A program made the position numbers and the translations under genes. 16,118 nucleotides of DNA from the NCBI GenBank assembly GCA_946886065.1, contig CAMPHU010000095.1, positions 1 through 16,118 of the forward strand, given 5' to 3'. The notes below the pieces were generated by a model. That model saw nothing but the letters and a program-made list of their open reading frames with translations. It searched no databases and was not told the DNA's origin. Position 1 is the first letter of the stretch; every line of letters begins with the position of its first letter. Shown here in pieces: positions 7,850 to 15,239 of this stretch. The DNA comes from an uncultured Massilia sp. (GTDB taxonomy: Bacteria > Pseudomonadota > Gammaproteobacteria > Burkholderiales > Burkholderiaceae).

Positions 7850-8967
7850 GGCGCCTGGTCGCCGTATTCCCAGCGCCAGGGCATGCCGGTCTCGCCCAGC
7901 GCCATGCGCACCAGCTCCGGATAGATGCGCTCGGCGCGCACGTCGTTCGCCAGCAGCACCACGCAGCGCTTGCGCGCTTCCAGGCACACGACCATGTTGC
8001 CGGTGCTGTCGTTGTGGCCGCCCTTGAACCATCCCGGGCCGCCGCGGCCTCGGAAGGTCACCAGGCCCAATCCCGCCGCGATGTCCTCCCGCGGCGCGCC
8101 CGCTTCCGGGACCAGGGTCGGAAACTGGCTGCGCGAGCGAATCGGCAACTGCGGACGCACCAGCTCCGCGCGCATGCGCGCGCTCAGTCCCTCGCCGCGT
8201 TGCAGCGCGGCCCAGAAGCGCGCCTGGTCGGCGATGGTCGTGTCCATCGATCCCGCCGCGCTCACCTTGCTGCGCTCGTCGTGCGGCTCCATCCTGCCGT
8301 CGATCGTGTAGCCGTCCGCCAGGTTCACAGCGAAGTCCGGCCGCCAGCGCATGCTCGTATTGCTCATGCCGAAGCGGTCGAAGATCCGCGTCTGCATTTC
8401 GCGTGCCACATCGAGGCCGAGGCCTTGTTCGAGGATGTACTGGAGCAGGTAGATGCCCTCGCCCGAGTAGGCGTAGCGGCTGCCCGGCTCGAAATGAATG
8501 CGCAGCTTCTGGTCGGGCTCGATCCAGCTGAAATTGGCGAAGCCGCCGCTGTGGGTGAGCAGGATGCGCGGCGTCAGCTTGCGCCAGCGCGCGTCGGCGG
8601 CCAGGGGCGCGTAGTCGGTGCGCTGGTTGCGGTACTCCGGCAGCGGTCTGGGCAACAGTTGGGTGACCGGTGCGTCGAGGTCGAGCCGGCCCTCGTCCGC
8701 CAGCTGCAGCACCATGTAGGCGAAGGCCGTCTTGGTGAGCGAGGCGCCGTACATGACCGTATCGGTTTCCAGCGGCAGCTTGCGCTCGGCGTTGCGCCAG
8801 CCGTAGCTGGCGAGCTTCACGACGCGGGCGTCGTCGATGAGCGCCACGGCGAGCCCCTGCACCTGCTCGCGGCGCATCAAGGCCTCGACGGCGTCGTCCG
8901 CCAGTTTCGGAGGCGACGCGCAAGCGCCCAGTGCAAGGAAGATGAGGGAGGCAAGTATGCGTTTCAT
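7846..8967 (-). CDS. beta-lactamase-fold serine hydrolase, probable lipoprotein
   Basis: A 373-aa member of the class C beta-lactamase / penicillin-binding-protein-like serine hydrolase family. The N-terminus, KRILASLIFLALGAC, is a lipoprotein signal with Cys16 as the lipidated residue. The active-site motif SxxK is S76-L-T-K79 in YGASLTKTAF. The second motif is YSG (residues 167-169) instead of YxN, as in many esterase- or peptidase-like members. The third region is KGGHND, with His318. It may act on peptidoglycan peptides, D-amino-acid peptides or esters; true beta-lactamase activity is not implied. I chose the ATG at 8965-8967 because GGAGG lies 5 nt upstream; the in-frame GTG at 8971-8973 sits on top of that ribosome binding site. 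It follows ppx by 19 nt, probably in one operon. The substrate is unknown. Confidence 0.9.
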   Translation of the reverse strand: MKRILASLIFLALGACASPPKLADDAVEALMRREQVQGLAVALIDDARVVKLASYGWRNAERKLPLETDTVMYGASLTKTAFAYMVLQLADEGRLDLDAPVTQLLPRPLPEYRNQRTDYAPLAADARWRKLTPRILLTHSGGFANFSWIEPDQKLRIHFEPGSRYAYSGEGIYLLQYILEQGLGLDVAREMQTRIFDRFGMSNTSMRWRPDFAVNLADGYTIDGRMEPHDERSKVSAAGSMDTTIADQARFWAALQRGEGLSARMRAELVRPQLPIRSRSQFPTLVPEAGAPREDIAAGLGLVTFRGRGGPGWFKGGHNDSTGNMVVCLEARKRCVVLLANDVRAERIYPELVRMALGETGMPWRWEYGDQAP

Positions 8968-8986
8968 GGCCACCTCCTCCTTGTAC

Positions 8987-10435
8987 TTAGCGCACCTGGA
9001 ACGGCAGGCCGATCTCGTTCCAGAAGCCCTCTTCCTTCTCGAACCAGGGCGCCAGGGTCGGATGCTTCGCCAGCAGCTCGGGCGGCAGCTCGATCTCGAC
9101 CCGCCCCTTCAGGCGCAGCCTGAGGCCGAAAAGGTCTTCGTCCGCGCGCGCGTGCATGAACACCACGGCCAGGCGCAGTGCCAGCACCGCCTTGGCCAGG
9201 TCCGGCTCGCCGAGCGCTTCGCGGATCTTGCGCAGGTTGCCCTTCTGGCCCAGCACGAGGGTGCTCATCAAACGCTGTTCGCGCGTGGTGAAGCCCGCCA
9301 GGTCGGCATGCTCGACGAGGTAGGCGCCATGCTTGTGCGCCCCCGTCATGGACACGGCCAGCCCGATCTCGTGCAGCATGCTGCTCCAGGCCAGGTAGTG
9401 ATGCAGCGTTTCGCCCTGCGGCTGCAGCCTTTCGTATATCGCCGCGGCGATGCCGGCGGTGCGCATGGCGCGCTGGGGATCGGCGTTGAAGCGGCGCAGG
9501 CAGGCGCGGATGGCGGCGTCGCGCCGGTCGCGGTGGGTGGCGCGCAGTTCCAGGTCGGAGAGCACGCCCAGGCGCAGGCCGGCGTTGATCGCCGTCAGGC
9601 GCGGGATCTTCAGTTCCTGCATCACGCCGATCAGCACCGTCAGGCCGCCGACCATCACGGGCACCCTCTCCTTCTTGACGCCCGGCAGGCTGAAGGCGTC
9701 CACGTGGCCCAGCTCCAGCAGGATGTCGCGCAGCGCTTGCAGGCTGGCCTGCGACACGGCCCCGTCGCCGATGCTGTTGCGGGCGATGACTTCCGAGATC
9801 GCGCGCATGGTGCCGGAGGAGCCGTAGGCCGCGTCCCAGCCCTGGGCATGGTATTGGGCGGCGGCGTCCTCGAAGCGGGCGCGGGCGGCCGTCACGGCGG
9901 CGTCGAAGTTGCGCGGCAGGATGCGGCCGTCGGCGAAGTAGGCCGCGGTTTGCGGATGGGTGCCGATGCCGAAGGATTCGACCAGGGTGATCTCGGGCCC
10001 GGTGCCGGTGATGACTTCGGTGGAGCCGCCGCCGATGTCCACCACGATGCGGCGCTCGTCCGGTTTGTCGATGGCGCGCGACACGCCCATGTAGATCAGG
10101 CGGCCCTCTTCCTCGCCGGAGATGATCTCGATCGGGTAGCCGATGGCCTGCTCGGCCAGCGGCAGCAGCACGTCGGCGTTGCGCGCCACGCGCATGGTGT
10201 TGGTGGCGACCACGCGCACGGCGTCCAGGTGGTATTCGCCGAGGATCTTGCGGAATTCTTCCAGGCAGCGGATGGCGCTGCGCATCGCCGCCTCGCTCAG
10301 CATGTTGTCGGCGTCGAGGCCCGCCGCCAGGCGGATCGGATCGCGCGCCGTGCGCACGATGTGCATGCGGCCGCCCGCGGGCTCGCCGATATGCAGGCGG
10401 AAGCTGTTGGAGCCGAGATCGACTGCTGCGAACAT
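8987..10435 (-). CDS. ppx: exopolyphosphatase, Ppx/GppA family
   Basis: Releases orthophosphate from the ends of polyphosphate chains; GppA-type members also hydrolyse pppGpp. The 482 aa start with the actin-like ATPase-fold phosphate loop VDLGSNSFRL (residues 5-14). SGEEEGRLIY (106-115) holds the catalytic-glutamate region and DIGGGSTE (133-140) is the second phosphate motif. SSGTMRAI lies in the second subdomain. The C-terminal HD-like domain includes MLHEIGLAVSMTGAHKHGAYL (in part: HEIGLAVSMTGAHKHGAYL). Linkage to ppk1 favours Ppx over GppA, but the sequence does not exclude dual activity. The ATG at 10433-10435 has AAAGGG four bases upstream. The gene has its own promoter, reads away from the PepSY operon and converges on ppk1-sixA, so polyP synthesis and breakdown genes are separately controlled. 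Confidence 0.95.
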   Translation of the reverse strand: MFAAVDLGSNSFRLHIGEPAGGRMHIVRTARDPIRLAAGLDADNMLSEAAMRSAIRCLEEFRKILGEYHLDAVRVVATNTMRVARNADVLLPLAEQAIGYPIEIISGEEEGRLIYMGVSRAIDKPDERRIVVDIGGGSTEVITGTGPEITLVESFGIGTHPQTAAYFADGRILPRNFDAAVTAARARFEDAAAQYHAQGWDAAYGSSGTMRAISEVIARNSIGDGAVSQASLQALRDILLELGHVDAFSLPGVKKERVPVMVGGLTVLIGVMQELKIPRLTAINAGLRLGVLSDLELRATHRDRRDAAIRACLRRFNADPQRAMRTAGIAAAIYERLQPQGETLHHYLAWSSMLHEIGLAVSMTGAHKHGAYLVEHADLAGFTTREQRLMSTLVLGQKGNLRKIREALGEPDLAKAVLALRLAVVFMHARADEDLFGLRLRLKGRVEIELPPELLAKHPTLAPWFEKEEGFWNEIGLPFQVR

Positions 10436-10487
10436 GGCGCCCTTTCGGAGGAAACGGGCGCAACCCGGTGCGCGCCCTGCCGGGCCG

Positions 10488-10517
10488 AGTATACAGCTTA
10501 GCAGGGAGTGCGGCCAA
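10488..10517 (-). promoter_or_regulatory. sigma70-like promoter of ppx
   Basis: On the minus strand TTGGCC (10512-10517, 4 of 6) and TATACT (10488-10493, 5 of 6) are separated by 18 bp. The predicted start near 10481 leaves a leader of about 45 nt before the ppx ATG. No Pho box was seen, in contrast to ppk1. Confidence 0.6.
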
Positions 10518-10543
10518 TGCGCGCACGCTCCCGCGCCGCGGCG

Positions 10544-10732
10544 TCAGGCAGGGGTGCGGGAGCGGGAGCGGCGCAGGCTGTACCAGGCGCCGACGGCGAC
10601 GGGCGCGCCCAGCGTCACGGCCGACACCAGATCCCAGATGTCGTCGCCGAGCAGCGCAGAGGTCAGGCCGACGATGGTGAGGACGGCCAGCAGCAGCGGC
10701 GCGCCCCAGATTTGCATGGTGCTGCGGGTCAT
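10544..10732 (-). CDS. small two-helix membrane protein coupled to the PepSY gene
   Basis: A 62-aa hydrophobic protein. Two membrane segments are visible, about residues 8-24 (WGAPLLLAVLTIVGLTS) and 31-50 (DLVSAVTLGAPVAVGAWYSL). They are joined by a short acidic turn, LLGDDIWD, and followed by a basic tail (RRSRSRTP) that should face the cytoplasm. The ATG at 10730-10732 overlaps the PepSY stop in an ATGA arrangement, and AAGGAGG stands just upstream inside the PepSY gene, so translation is tightly coupled and strong. From memory, similar small proteins sit beside PepSY genes elsewhere, but I cannot name a characterised family. A role as accessory subunit of the PepSY reductase is inferred from coupling and size only. 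It is a real gene with good confidence and of unknown function. Confidence 0.8.
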   Translation of the reverse strand: MTRSTMQIWGAPLLLAVLTIVGLTSALLGDDIWDLVSAVTLGAPVAVGAWYSLRRSRSRTPA

Positions 10733-11898
10733 GAGGCCTCCTTGCGTACGAGTGCCGGAATCTCGCGTTCCGGCGCGGTCTTGGCCGGTTCGCGCGCAGC
10801 CGCTTTTGCGCTGCGGCCGCGTTTGAGCCACAGGTACAGGCCCGTGACGAGAATGACGATGGTGGCGATGTCGAGCATCGCCCAGAAGAACTTCATCCAC
10901 TGCCCGCCGTAGTCGCCGAAGTGCAGCGGCTGCGACAGCAGCAGCGCGGTGAGGTACCAGGGCAGTTCGCGGCGGTCGGTGATCGCGCCGGTCTCGGCGT
11001 CGATCAGGACCGGCTTGTACAGGCGCGAGCTGAATGCCTCGTCGCCCCGCATGTAGACGCCGTAGTGGTGCGAGCTGGTGAAGGGCGTGCCCGGGAAAGC
11101 CACGAAGCCGACCTTCATGCCCGGTTCGGCCGCCTCGGCGCGGTGGATGGCGTCGTGGACCGAGGCCATCCTGGCCGGCGGCGGGCTGCCCTCGTAGGGC
11201 TTGAGCATCTCGGCGATCTCGGTGGTCTGCCAGACCTTGAGCAGCACGTCGGCCCAGGTGTTGACCATGCCGGTGGCGCCGACCACGAAGGCCCAGACCA
11301 GGGTCACGATGCCGAGCAGGTTGTGCATGTCCAGCCACTTCAGGCGCGGGCTGCGCTCGCGCCTCACGGCGCCGAATTCCAGCTTGCGCATGAAGGGCGA
11401 GTACAACACCGCGCCGCTGACGATGGCCACCAGCAGGAGCAGGCCCATGAGACCCAGGAACAGCTTGCCGTAGAGGCCGGCGAACAGGTCCACATGGAGG
11501 CGGAACATGGTCGACATGAAGGCGCCGCCCTCGAAGGCCGGCTCGGTGATCACCTTCGTGGTGCGCGCATCCACCGCGATCGGCTTGTAGTGCTCGTCGG
11601 TCGGGTGGTCGCCCAGGGTGACGTTCCAGATCGCAGGCTCGTCGGCTTCCTGCGACATGTACATCATGATCTTGTTGGGGTACAGCTCCTTGGCCGAGGC
11701 GATCACGGCGTCGATGTTGCCGCGCGGCGTGTCCGCGGGCATGGCAGGGGCCTCGACATCGGTGCCGAGCAGGTGGCCGATTTCGTGGTGGTAGATCAGC
11801 GGCAGGCCGGTGAGGCACAGCAGCAACATGAAGACGGTGCAAACCAGGCTGCTCCACTTGTGGATCCAGCCCCAGCGGCGCAGGGAAACGGGCGACAT
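10729..11898 (-). CDS. PepSY-type inner-membrane protein, probable ferric-siderophore reductase
   Basis: A 389-aa PepSY-associated membrane protein related to FoxB/PiuB-type proteins, which reduce iron in siderophores after uptake. Four membrane segments are visible: about 16-36 (starting WSSLVCTVFMLLLCLTG), 146-166, 192-213 and 336-358. A large periplasmic region lies between the first two and another between the last two. Conserved histidines near the membrane are His13 (WIHKW), His135 (FRLHVDLFAG), His192 (LDMHNLLG) and His326 (QPLHFGD), candidates for haem or metal ligands. I chose the ATG at 11896-11898, which starts MSPVSLRRWGWIHKW. A longer frame from 12003 would run through the promoter and Fur boxes. 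No strong Shine-Dalgarno is seen. It is divergent from a TonB-dependent receptor gene with shared iron control. Substrate is inferred. Confidence 0.87.
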   Translation of the reverse strand: MSPVSLRRWGWIHKWSSLVCTVFMLLLCLTGLPLIYHHEIGHLLGTDVEAPAMPADTPRGNIDAVIASAKELYPNKIMMYMSQEADEPAIWNVTLGDHPTDEHYKPIAVDARTTKVITEPAFEGGAFMSTMFRLHVDLFAGLYGKLFLGLMGLLLLVAIVSGAVLYSPFMRKLEFGAVRRERSPRLKWLDMHNLLGIVTLVWAFVVGATGMVNTWADVLLKVWQTTEIAEMLKPYEGSPPPARMASVHDAIHRAEAAEPGMKVGFVAFPGTPFTSSHHYGVYMRGDEAFSSRLYKPVLIDAETGAITDRRELPWYLTALLLSQPLHFGDYGGQWMKFFWAMLDIATIVILVTGLYLWLKRGRSAKAAAREPAKTAPEREIPALVRKEAS

Positions 11899-11925
11899 GG
11901 GAATTCGGTCGGATGAGGTCGACAA

Positions 11926-11954
11926 ATAATAATGGTTCTCATTTACAGAAGCAA
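11926..11954 (-). promoter_or_regulatory. promoter of the PepSY operon
   Basis: The minus strand has TTGCTT (11949-11954, 3 of 6) and TATTAT (11926-11931, 5 of 6) 17 bp apart. The -10 is overlapped by a Fur-box match, which fits repression by iron-loaded Fur. Confidence 0.5.
11927..11941. promoter_or_regulatory. Fur box, PepSY side
   Basis: Read on the minus strand, TGAGAACCATTATTA matches the 7-1-7 Fur consensus (TGATAAT-N-ATTATCA) at 11 of 14 defined positions. It covers the -10 region of the leftward promoter. Confidence 0.65.
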
Positions 11955-11970
11955 GGCTTGGCGCTAAAAT
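11942..11970 (+). promoter_or_regulatory. promoter of the TonB-dependent receptor gene
   Basis: TTTACA (11942-11947) and TAAAAT (11965-11970) each match sigma70 hexamers at 5 of 6 positions and are 17 bp apart. Transcription would start near 11977, giving a leader of about 29 nt. A strong Fur box starts at the -10 itself. Confidence 0.7.
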
Positions 11971-11983
11971 GATAAGCATTCTC
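11965..11983. promoter_or_regulatory. Fur box, receptor side
   Basis: TAAAATGATAAGCATTCTC matches the 19-bp Fur consensus (GATAATGATAATCATTATC) at 15 positions. It overlaps the -10 and the predicted start site of the receptor gene, the classical position for repression by Fur with iron. Confidence 0.8.
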
Positions 11984-12005
11984 ATTTGGAAAAAGAGCAA
12001 CACTC

Positions 12006-14183
12006 ATGCGTTCGCAACACCTCAGCCTCACCCCCGTGGCGCTCGCCGCCGCCCTCCTCGCCAGCTCCACCGCCCACGCCCAGGAAGCCGCCGGCACCGG
12101 CCAGCCCATCGCGACCGTCGTCGTCAGCGCATCGGCGGACGCTTCGGCGCAGGGCCTGCCTTCCGCCTACGCGGGCGGCCAGGTGGCGCGCGGCGGCCGT
12201 CTCGGCTTGCTGGGCAACGTGGACATCATGGACGCGCCCTTCAACGCCACCAACTACACGCAGGCCCTGATCCAGGACCAGCAGGCGCGCGGCGTGGCCG
12301 ACGTGCTGCAGAACGACCCCTCGGTGCGTGTGGCGCGCGGCTTCGGCAACTACCAGGAGCTGTACATGATCCGCGGCTTCCAGGTGAACTCGGACGACCT
12401 GGCATATAACGGCCTGTTCGGCCTGCTGCCGCGCCAGTTCGTGGCGTCCGAGCTGCTCGAGCGCGTCGAAGTGCTGCGCGGCGCAAACAGCTTCATCAAC
12501 GGCGCCGCTCCCGGCGGCGGCGGCATCGGCGGTTCCGTCAACCTGCTGCCCAAGCGCGCGCCGAATGCGCCGCTGTCGGAGGTGAAGCTCGGCGTCGAGA
12601 CCGGCGGCCAGGCCTATGTGGCCGCCGACGTGGCGCGCCGCTTCGGCCCGGAGAACCGGGCCGGCATCCGCGTCAACGCCGTGCGCCGCGACGGCGACAC
12701 CGCCGTCGACCGCGAAAGCCGCGAACTGGGCGTGTATTCGATCGGCATGGATTTCCGCGGCCGCGGCTACCGCCTGTCGGCCGACCTCGGCCACCAGGAC
12801 CATGTATTGAGCGGCGCGCGCCCGAGCGTGACCCTGGCCGCCGGCGCGCCGATGATCGCCGCGCCCGAGGCCGACCGCAACTTCGCCCAGCCGTGGACCA
12901 CCTCGGAAGAGCGCGACACCTTCGGCACCCTGCGCGGCGAAGTCGACTTGCCGGGCGGCGCCGTCGCCTGGGCGGCCTTCGGCATGCGCAAGGGCGATGA
13001 ATTCAACATCATCTCCTCGCCGACCGTCACCGCGGCCGACGGCAGCGGCGTCATGACACGCTTCGACAACGTGCGCGAAGACCGGGTGCGCACCGGCGAA
13101 ATCGGCGTGCGCGGCGAGCTGCGCACCGGCCCGGTCAAGCACAGCCTGAGCGCGACCGCCTCGGGCTTCCACTCGAAATCGAAGAACGCCTACGGCATGA
13201 GCGACTTCGCGGGCTTCGCCGCCAATATCTACCGCCCGGTCGACGTGGCCGCGCCGTCCTCGCGCTTCTTTACCGGCGGCGACATGGGCAATCCGCTGCT
13301 GACCGCCAAGACCATCCTGTCGAGCTACGCGCTGGCCGATACGCTCTCCTTCCTCGAGGACAGGGTGCTGCTGAGCGTGGGCGCGCGCCACCAGACGATC
13401 AAGGACTTCGGCTACGACTACAACACCGGCGCGCAGTACGCGGCCTACGAGCAGAGCGAAGTGACCCCGCTGGCGGGCCTGGTCTACAAGCCGGCGAAAA
13501 ACGTCTCGGTCTATGCGAACTACAGCGAGGCGCTGCAGAAAGGCCCGGTGGCCTCGGGCGTCGGCATCGACAACCAGGGCGAGATCTTCGCGCCCTACGT
13601 CTCGCGCCAGAAGGAAGTCGGCGTCAAGGTCGACGGCGGCCGCCTCGGCATGAGCGCCGCGCTGTTCACGGTCAGCCAGCCGCTTGGCCAGGTCGAGAAC
13701 GGCCACTTCGGCGTGTCCGGCGAGCAGCGCAACCGCGGCCTGGAACTCTCCGTGTTCGGCATGCCGGCCCGCGGCCTGCGCGTGCTGGGCGGCCTGACCC
13801 TGCTGGAAGCGGATCAGCGCCGCACCCCTGGCGGCGCGAACGACGGCAAGGATGCGATCGGCGTGCCCAAGACCCAGCTGAACCTGGGCGTGGATTGGGA
13901 TCTGCCGGGCGTGCAGGGCCTGTCGCTGAACGCCCGCACGGTCTACACCTCGGGCCAGTACGCGGATGCGGTCAACACCCAGAAGCTGCCGTCGTGGACG
14001 CGCCTGGACATCGGCGCCACCTACCTCACCCGCCTGTTCGACCGCGACCTGACCCTGCGCGCGCGGGTCGACAACCTCACCGACAAGAACTACTGGGCGT
14101 CGGCGGGCGGGTATCCGGGCTTTGGCTACCTGGTGCTGGGAGCGCCGCGCAGCGTCGTGGTGTCGGCCGCGGTCGACTTCTGA
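12006..14183 (+). CDS. TonB-dependent siderophore receptor
   Basis: A 725-aa outer-membrane receptor. The signal peptide ends at about A25 (SSTAHA, then Q26). A TonB box-like ATVVVSA lies at residues 36-42. The plug domain follows (about 75-195), with VADVLQNDPSVRVARGF, YMIRGFQVNSDDLAYNGLFG, LLERVEVLRGANSFINGAAP and GGIGGSVNLLPKRAP. The remainder is a 22-strand barrel, with the final RVDNLTDKNYW and a C-terminal phenylalanine for assembly by the Bam complex. There is no N-terminal STN signalling domain, so it should not drive a FecI/FecR-type sigma cascade, and no such genes are adjacent. Iron control through the Fur box and the divergent PepSY gene point to a ferric siderophore as ligand. 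The particular siderophore cannot be told from sequence. The ATG is the natural start of the signal peptide, with an A/G-rich weak Shine-Dalgarno (aagag) upstream. Confidence 0.95.
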   Translation: MRSQHLSLTPVALAAALLASSTAHAQEAAGTGQPIATVVVSASADASAQGLPSAYAGGQVARGGRLGLLGNVDIMDAPFNATNYTQALIQDQQARGVADVLQNDPSVRVARGFGNYQELYMIRGFQVNSDDLAYNGLFGLLPRQFVASELLERVEVLRGANSFINGAAPGGGGIGGSVNLLPKRAPNAPLSEVKLGVETGGQAYVAADVARRFGPENRAGIRVNAVRRDGDTAVDRESRELGVYSIGMDFRGRGYRLSADLGHQDHVLSGARPSVTLAAGAPMIAAPEADRNFAQPWTTSEERDTFGTLRGEVDLPGGAVAWAAFGMRKGDEFNIISSPTVTAADGSGVMTRFDNVREDRVRTGEIGVRGELRTGPVKHSLSATASGFHSKSKNAYGMSDFAGFAANIYRPVDVAAPSSRFFTGGDMGNPLLTAKTILSSYALADTLSFLEDRVLLSVGARHQTIKDFGYDYNTGAQYAAYEQSEVTPLAGLVYKPAKNVSVYANYSEALQKGPVASGVGIDNQGEIFAPYVSRQKEVGVKVDGGRLGMSAALFTVSQPLGQVENGHFGVSGEQRNRGLELSVFGMPARGLRVLGGLTLLEADQRRTPGGANDGKDAIGVPKTQLNLGVDWDLPGVQGLSLNARTVYTSGQYADAVNTQKLPSWTRLDIGATYLTRLFDRDLTLRARVDNLTDKNYWASAGGYPGFGYLVLGAPRSVVVSAAVDF

Positions 14184-14202
14184 GTTTGCCGCTTGCGCGG
14201 AT

Positions 14203-14220
14203 GGCCGCATCACTGCGGCC
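14203..14220. terminator. possible hairpin after the receptor gene
   Basis: GGCCGC (14203-14208) and GCGGCC (14215-14220) pair with a six-base loop, 20 nt beyond the receptor stop and between convergent genes. There is no T-tract on either strand, so any termination would be weak. The 99-bp gap holds no gene that I can support. Confidence 0.3.
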
Positions 14221-14282
14221 GCTGCTCATCCTTGACGGGGCCCCTCAATTCCAGCCGCAAGGCCTCGAAGAAACCACCTTCG

Positions 14283-15200
14283 TCATTTTTGCGCCTTGAC
14301 GATCTGCAGCGCGCTGGCGATCACGGTGCTCATGTCGCCCATGTTGGCCGGCACGATCAGCGAATTGTTGGTCTTGGCCAGCTTGCCGAAGGCGTCGACA
14401 TAGTGTTCCGCCACGCGCAGGCTGACCGCGTCCATGCCGCCCGGCTCGCGGATCGCCGCGCCCACCTGGCGCAGCGCCGAGGCGCTCGCTTCCGCCAGCG
14501 CGACGATGGCGTTGGCCTCGCCCTGGGCGCGGTTGATCGCGGCCTGGCGTTCGCCTTCCGAGCGGGCGATGGCGGCCTCGCGCTCGCCGCTGGCGATGTT
14601 GATCTGCTCCTGGCGGCGGCCTTCGGACGCGGCGATCAGGGCGCGCTTCTCGCGCTCGGCGGTGATCTGGCGCTGCATCGCGTGCAGGATCTCGGCCGGC
14701 GGCGTCAGGTCCTTGATCTCGTAGCGCAGCACCTTCACGCCCCAGTTGGCGGCCGATTCGTCGATGGCGTTGACGATGGTGGTGTTGATGTGGTCGCGCT
14801 CTTCGAAGGTCTTGTCCAGCTCCATCTTGCCGATCACCGAACGCAGGGTGGTCTGGGCGAGCTGGGTGATGGCCTGGATGTAATTCGACGAGCCGTAGGA
14901 GGCGCGCATGGCGTCGGTCACCTGGAAATACAGGATGCCGTCGACCTGCAGCTGGGTGTTGTCGCGCGTGATGCAGACCTGGGGCGGCACGTCGAGCGGG
15001 ATCTCCTTCAGGCTGTGCTTGTAGGCGATGCGGTCGATGAAGGGCACGACGATATTCAGGCCTGGCGCCAGGGTGGCGTGGTACTTCCCGAGGCGCTCGA
15101 CCACCCAGGCGTGCTGCTGGGGGACGACGTTGATCGTCTTGAAGACGAAGACCAGGGCGATCCCGAAGATCACCAGCGCAACCATACTGAACATTTCCAT
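14283..15200 (-). CDS. qmcA: SPFH/stomatin-like membrane protein QmcA
   Basis: A 305-aa SPFH-domain protein, exactly the length of E. coli QmcA (YbbK). One N-terminal membrane helix (about residues 4-21) is followed by the SPFH/band 7 domain, recognised by VPQQHAWVVERLGKYHATLAPGLN (in part: QQHAWVVERLGKYHATL), VDGILYFQVTDA and WGVKVLRYEIKDLTPP. A long Ala/Glu/Arg-rich coiled coil (REKRALIAASEGRRQEQINI onward, about 185-245) and the C-terminal LIVPANMGD segment complete it. Such proteins form oligomeric rings or cages in membranes, often with FtsH-type proteases; the precise role is open. The ATG at 15198-15200 is chosen because AAGGG lies 6 nt upstream. An ATG at 15204-15206 abuts that same motif and is too close. 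It is downstream of nfeD by 39 bp in one unit. Confidence 0.94.
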   Translation of the reverse strand: MEMFSMVALVIFGIALVFVFKTINVVPQQHAWVVERLGKYHATLAPGLNIVVPFIDRIAYKHSLKEIPLDVPPQVCITRDNTQLQVDGILYFQVTDAMRASYGSSNYIQAITQLAQTTLRSVIGKMELDKTFEERDHINTTIVNAIDESAANWGVKVLRYEIKDLTPPAEILHAMQRQITAEREKRALIAASEGRRQEQINIASGEREAAIARSEGERQAAINRAQGEANAIVALAEASASALRQVGAAIREPGGMDAVSLRVAEHYVDAFGKLAKTNNSLIVPANMGDMSTVIASALQIVKAQK

Positions 15201-15239
15201 TGGCATCCCTTGTTGTTGTGGTGTGATGTTTTGCTCGTC

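Noticed and set aside
7846..8967. True class C beta-lactamase (resistance gene)
   Set aside because: It has a lipoprotein signal, YSG instead of YxN and a divergent third motif; the fold is shared with many esterases and peptidases.
8837..10501. Long plus-strand open frame opposite ppx
   Set aside because: Low-complexity Gln/His/Ala/Val-rich shadow of ppx; the minus strand carries all Ppx motifs.
11899..12003. N-terminal extension of the PepSY gene to 12003
   Set aside because: The extension would read through both Fur boxes and both promoters; the family-like start is the ATG at 11898.
11982..14213. Long open frame on the minus strand opposite the TonB-dependent receptor gene
   Set aside because: Shadow frame with biased composition (Ala, Arg, His, Val); the plus-strand receptor has a signal peptide, a plug and a barrel.
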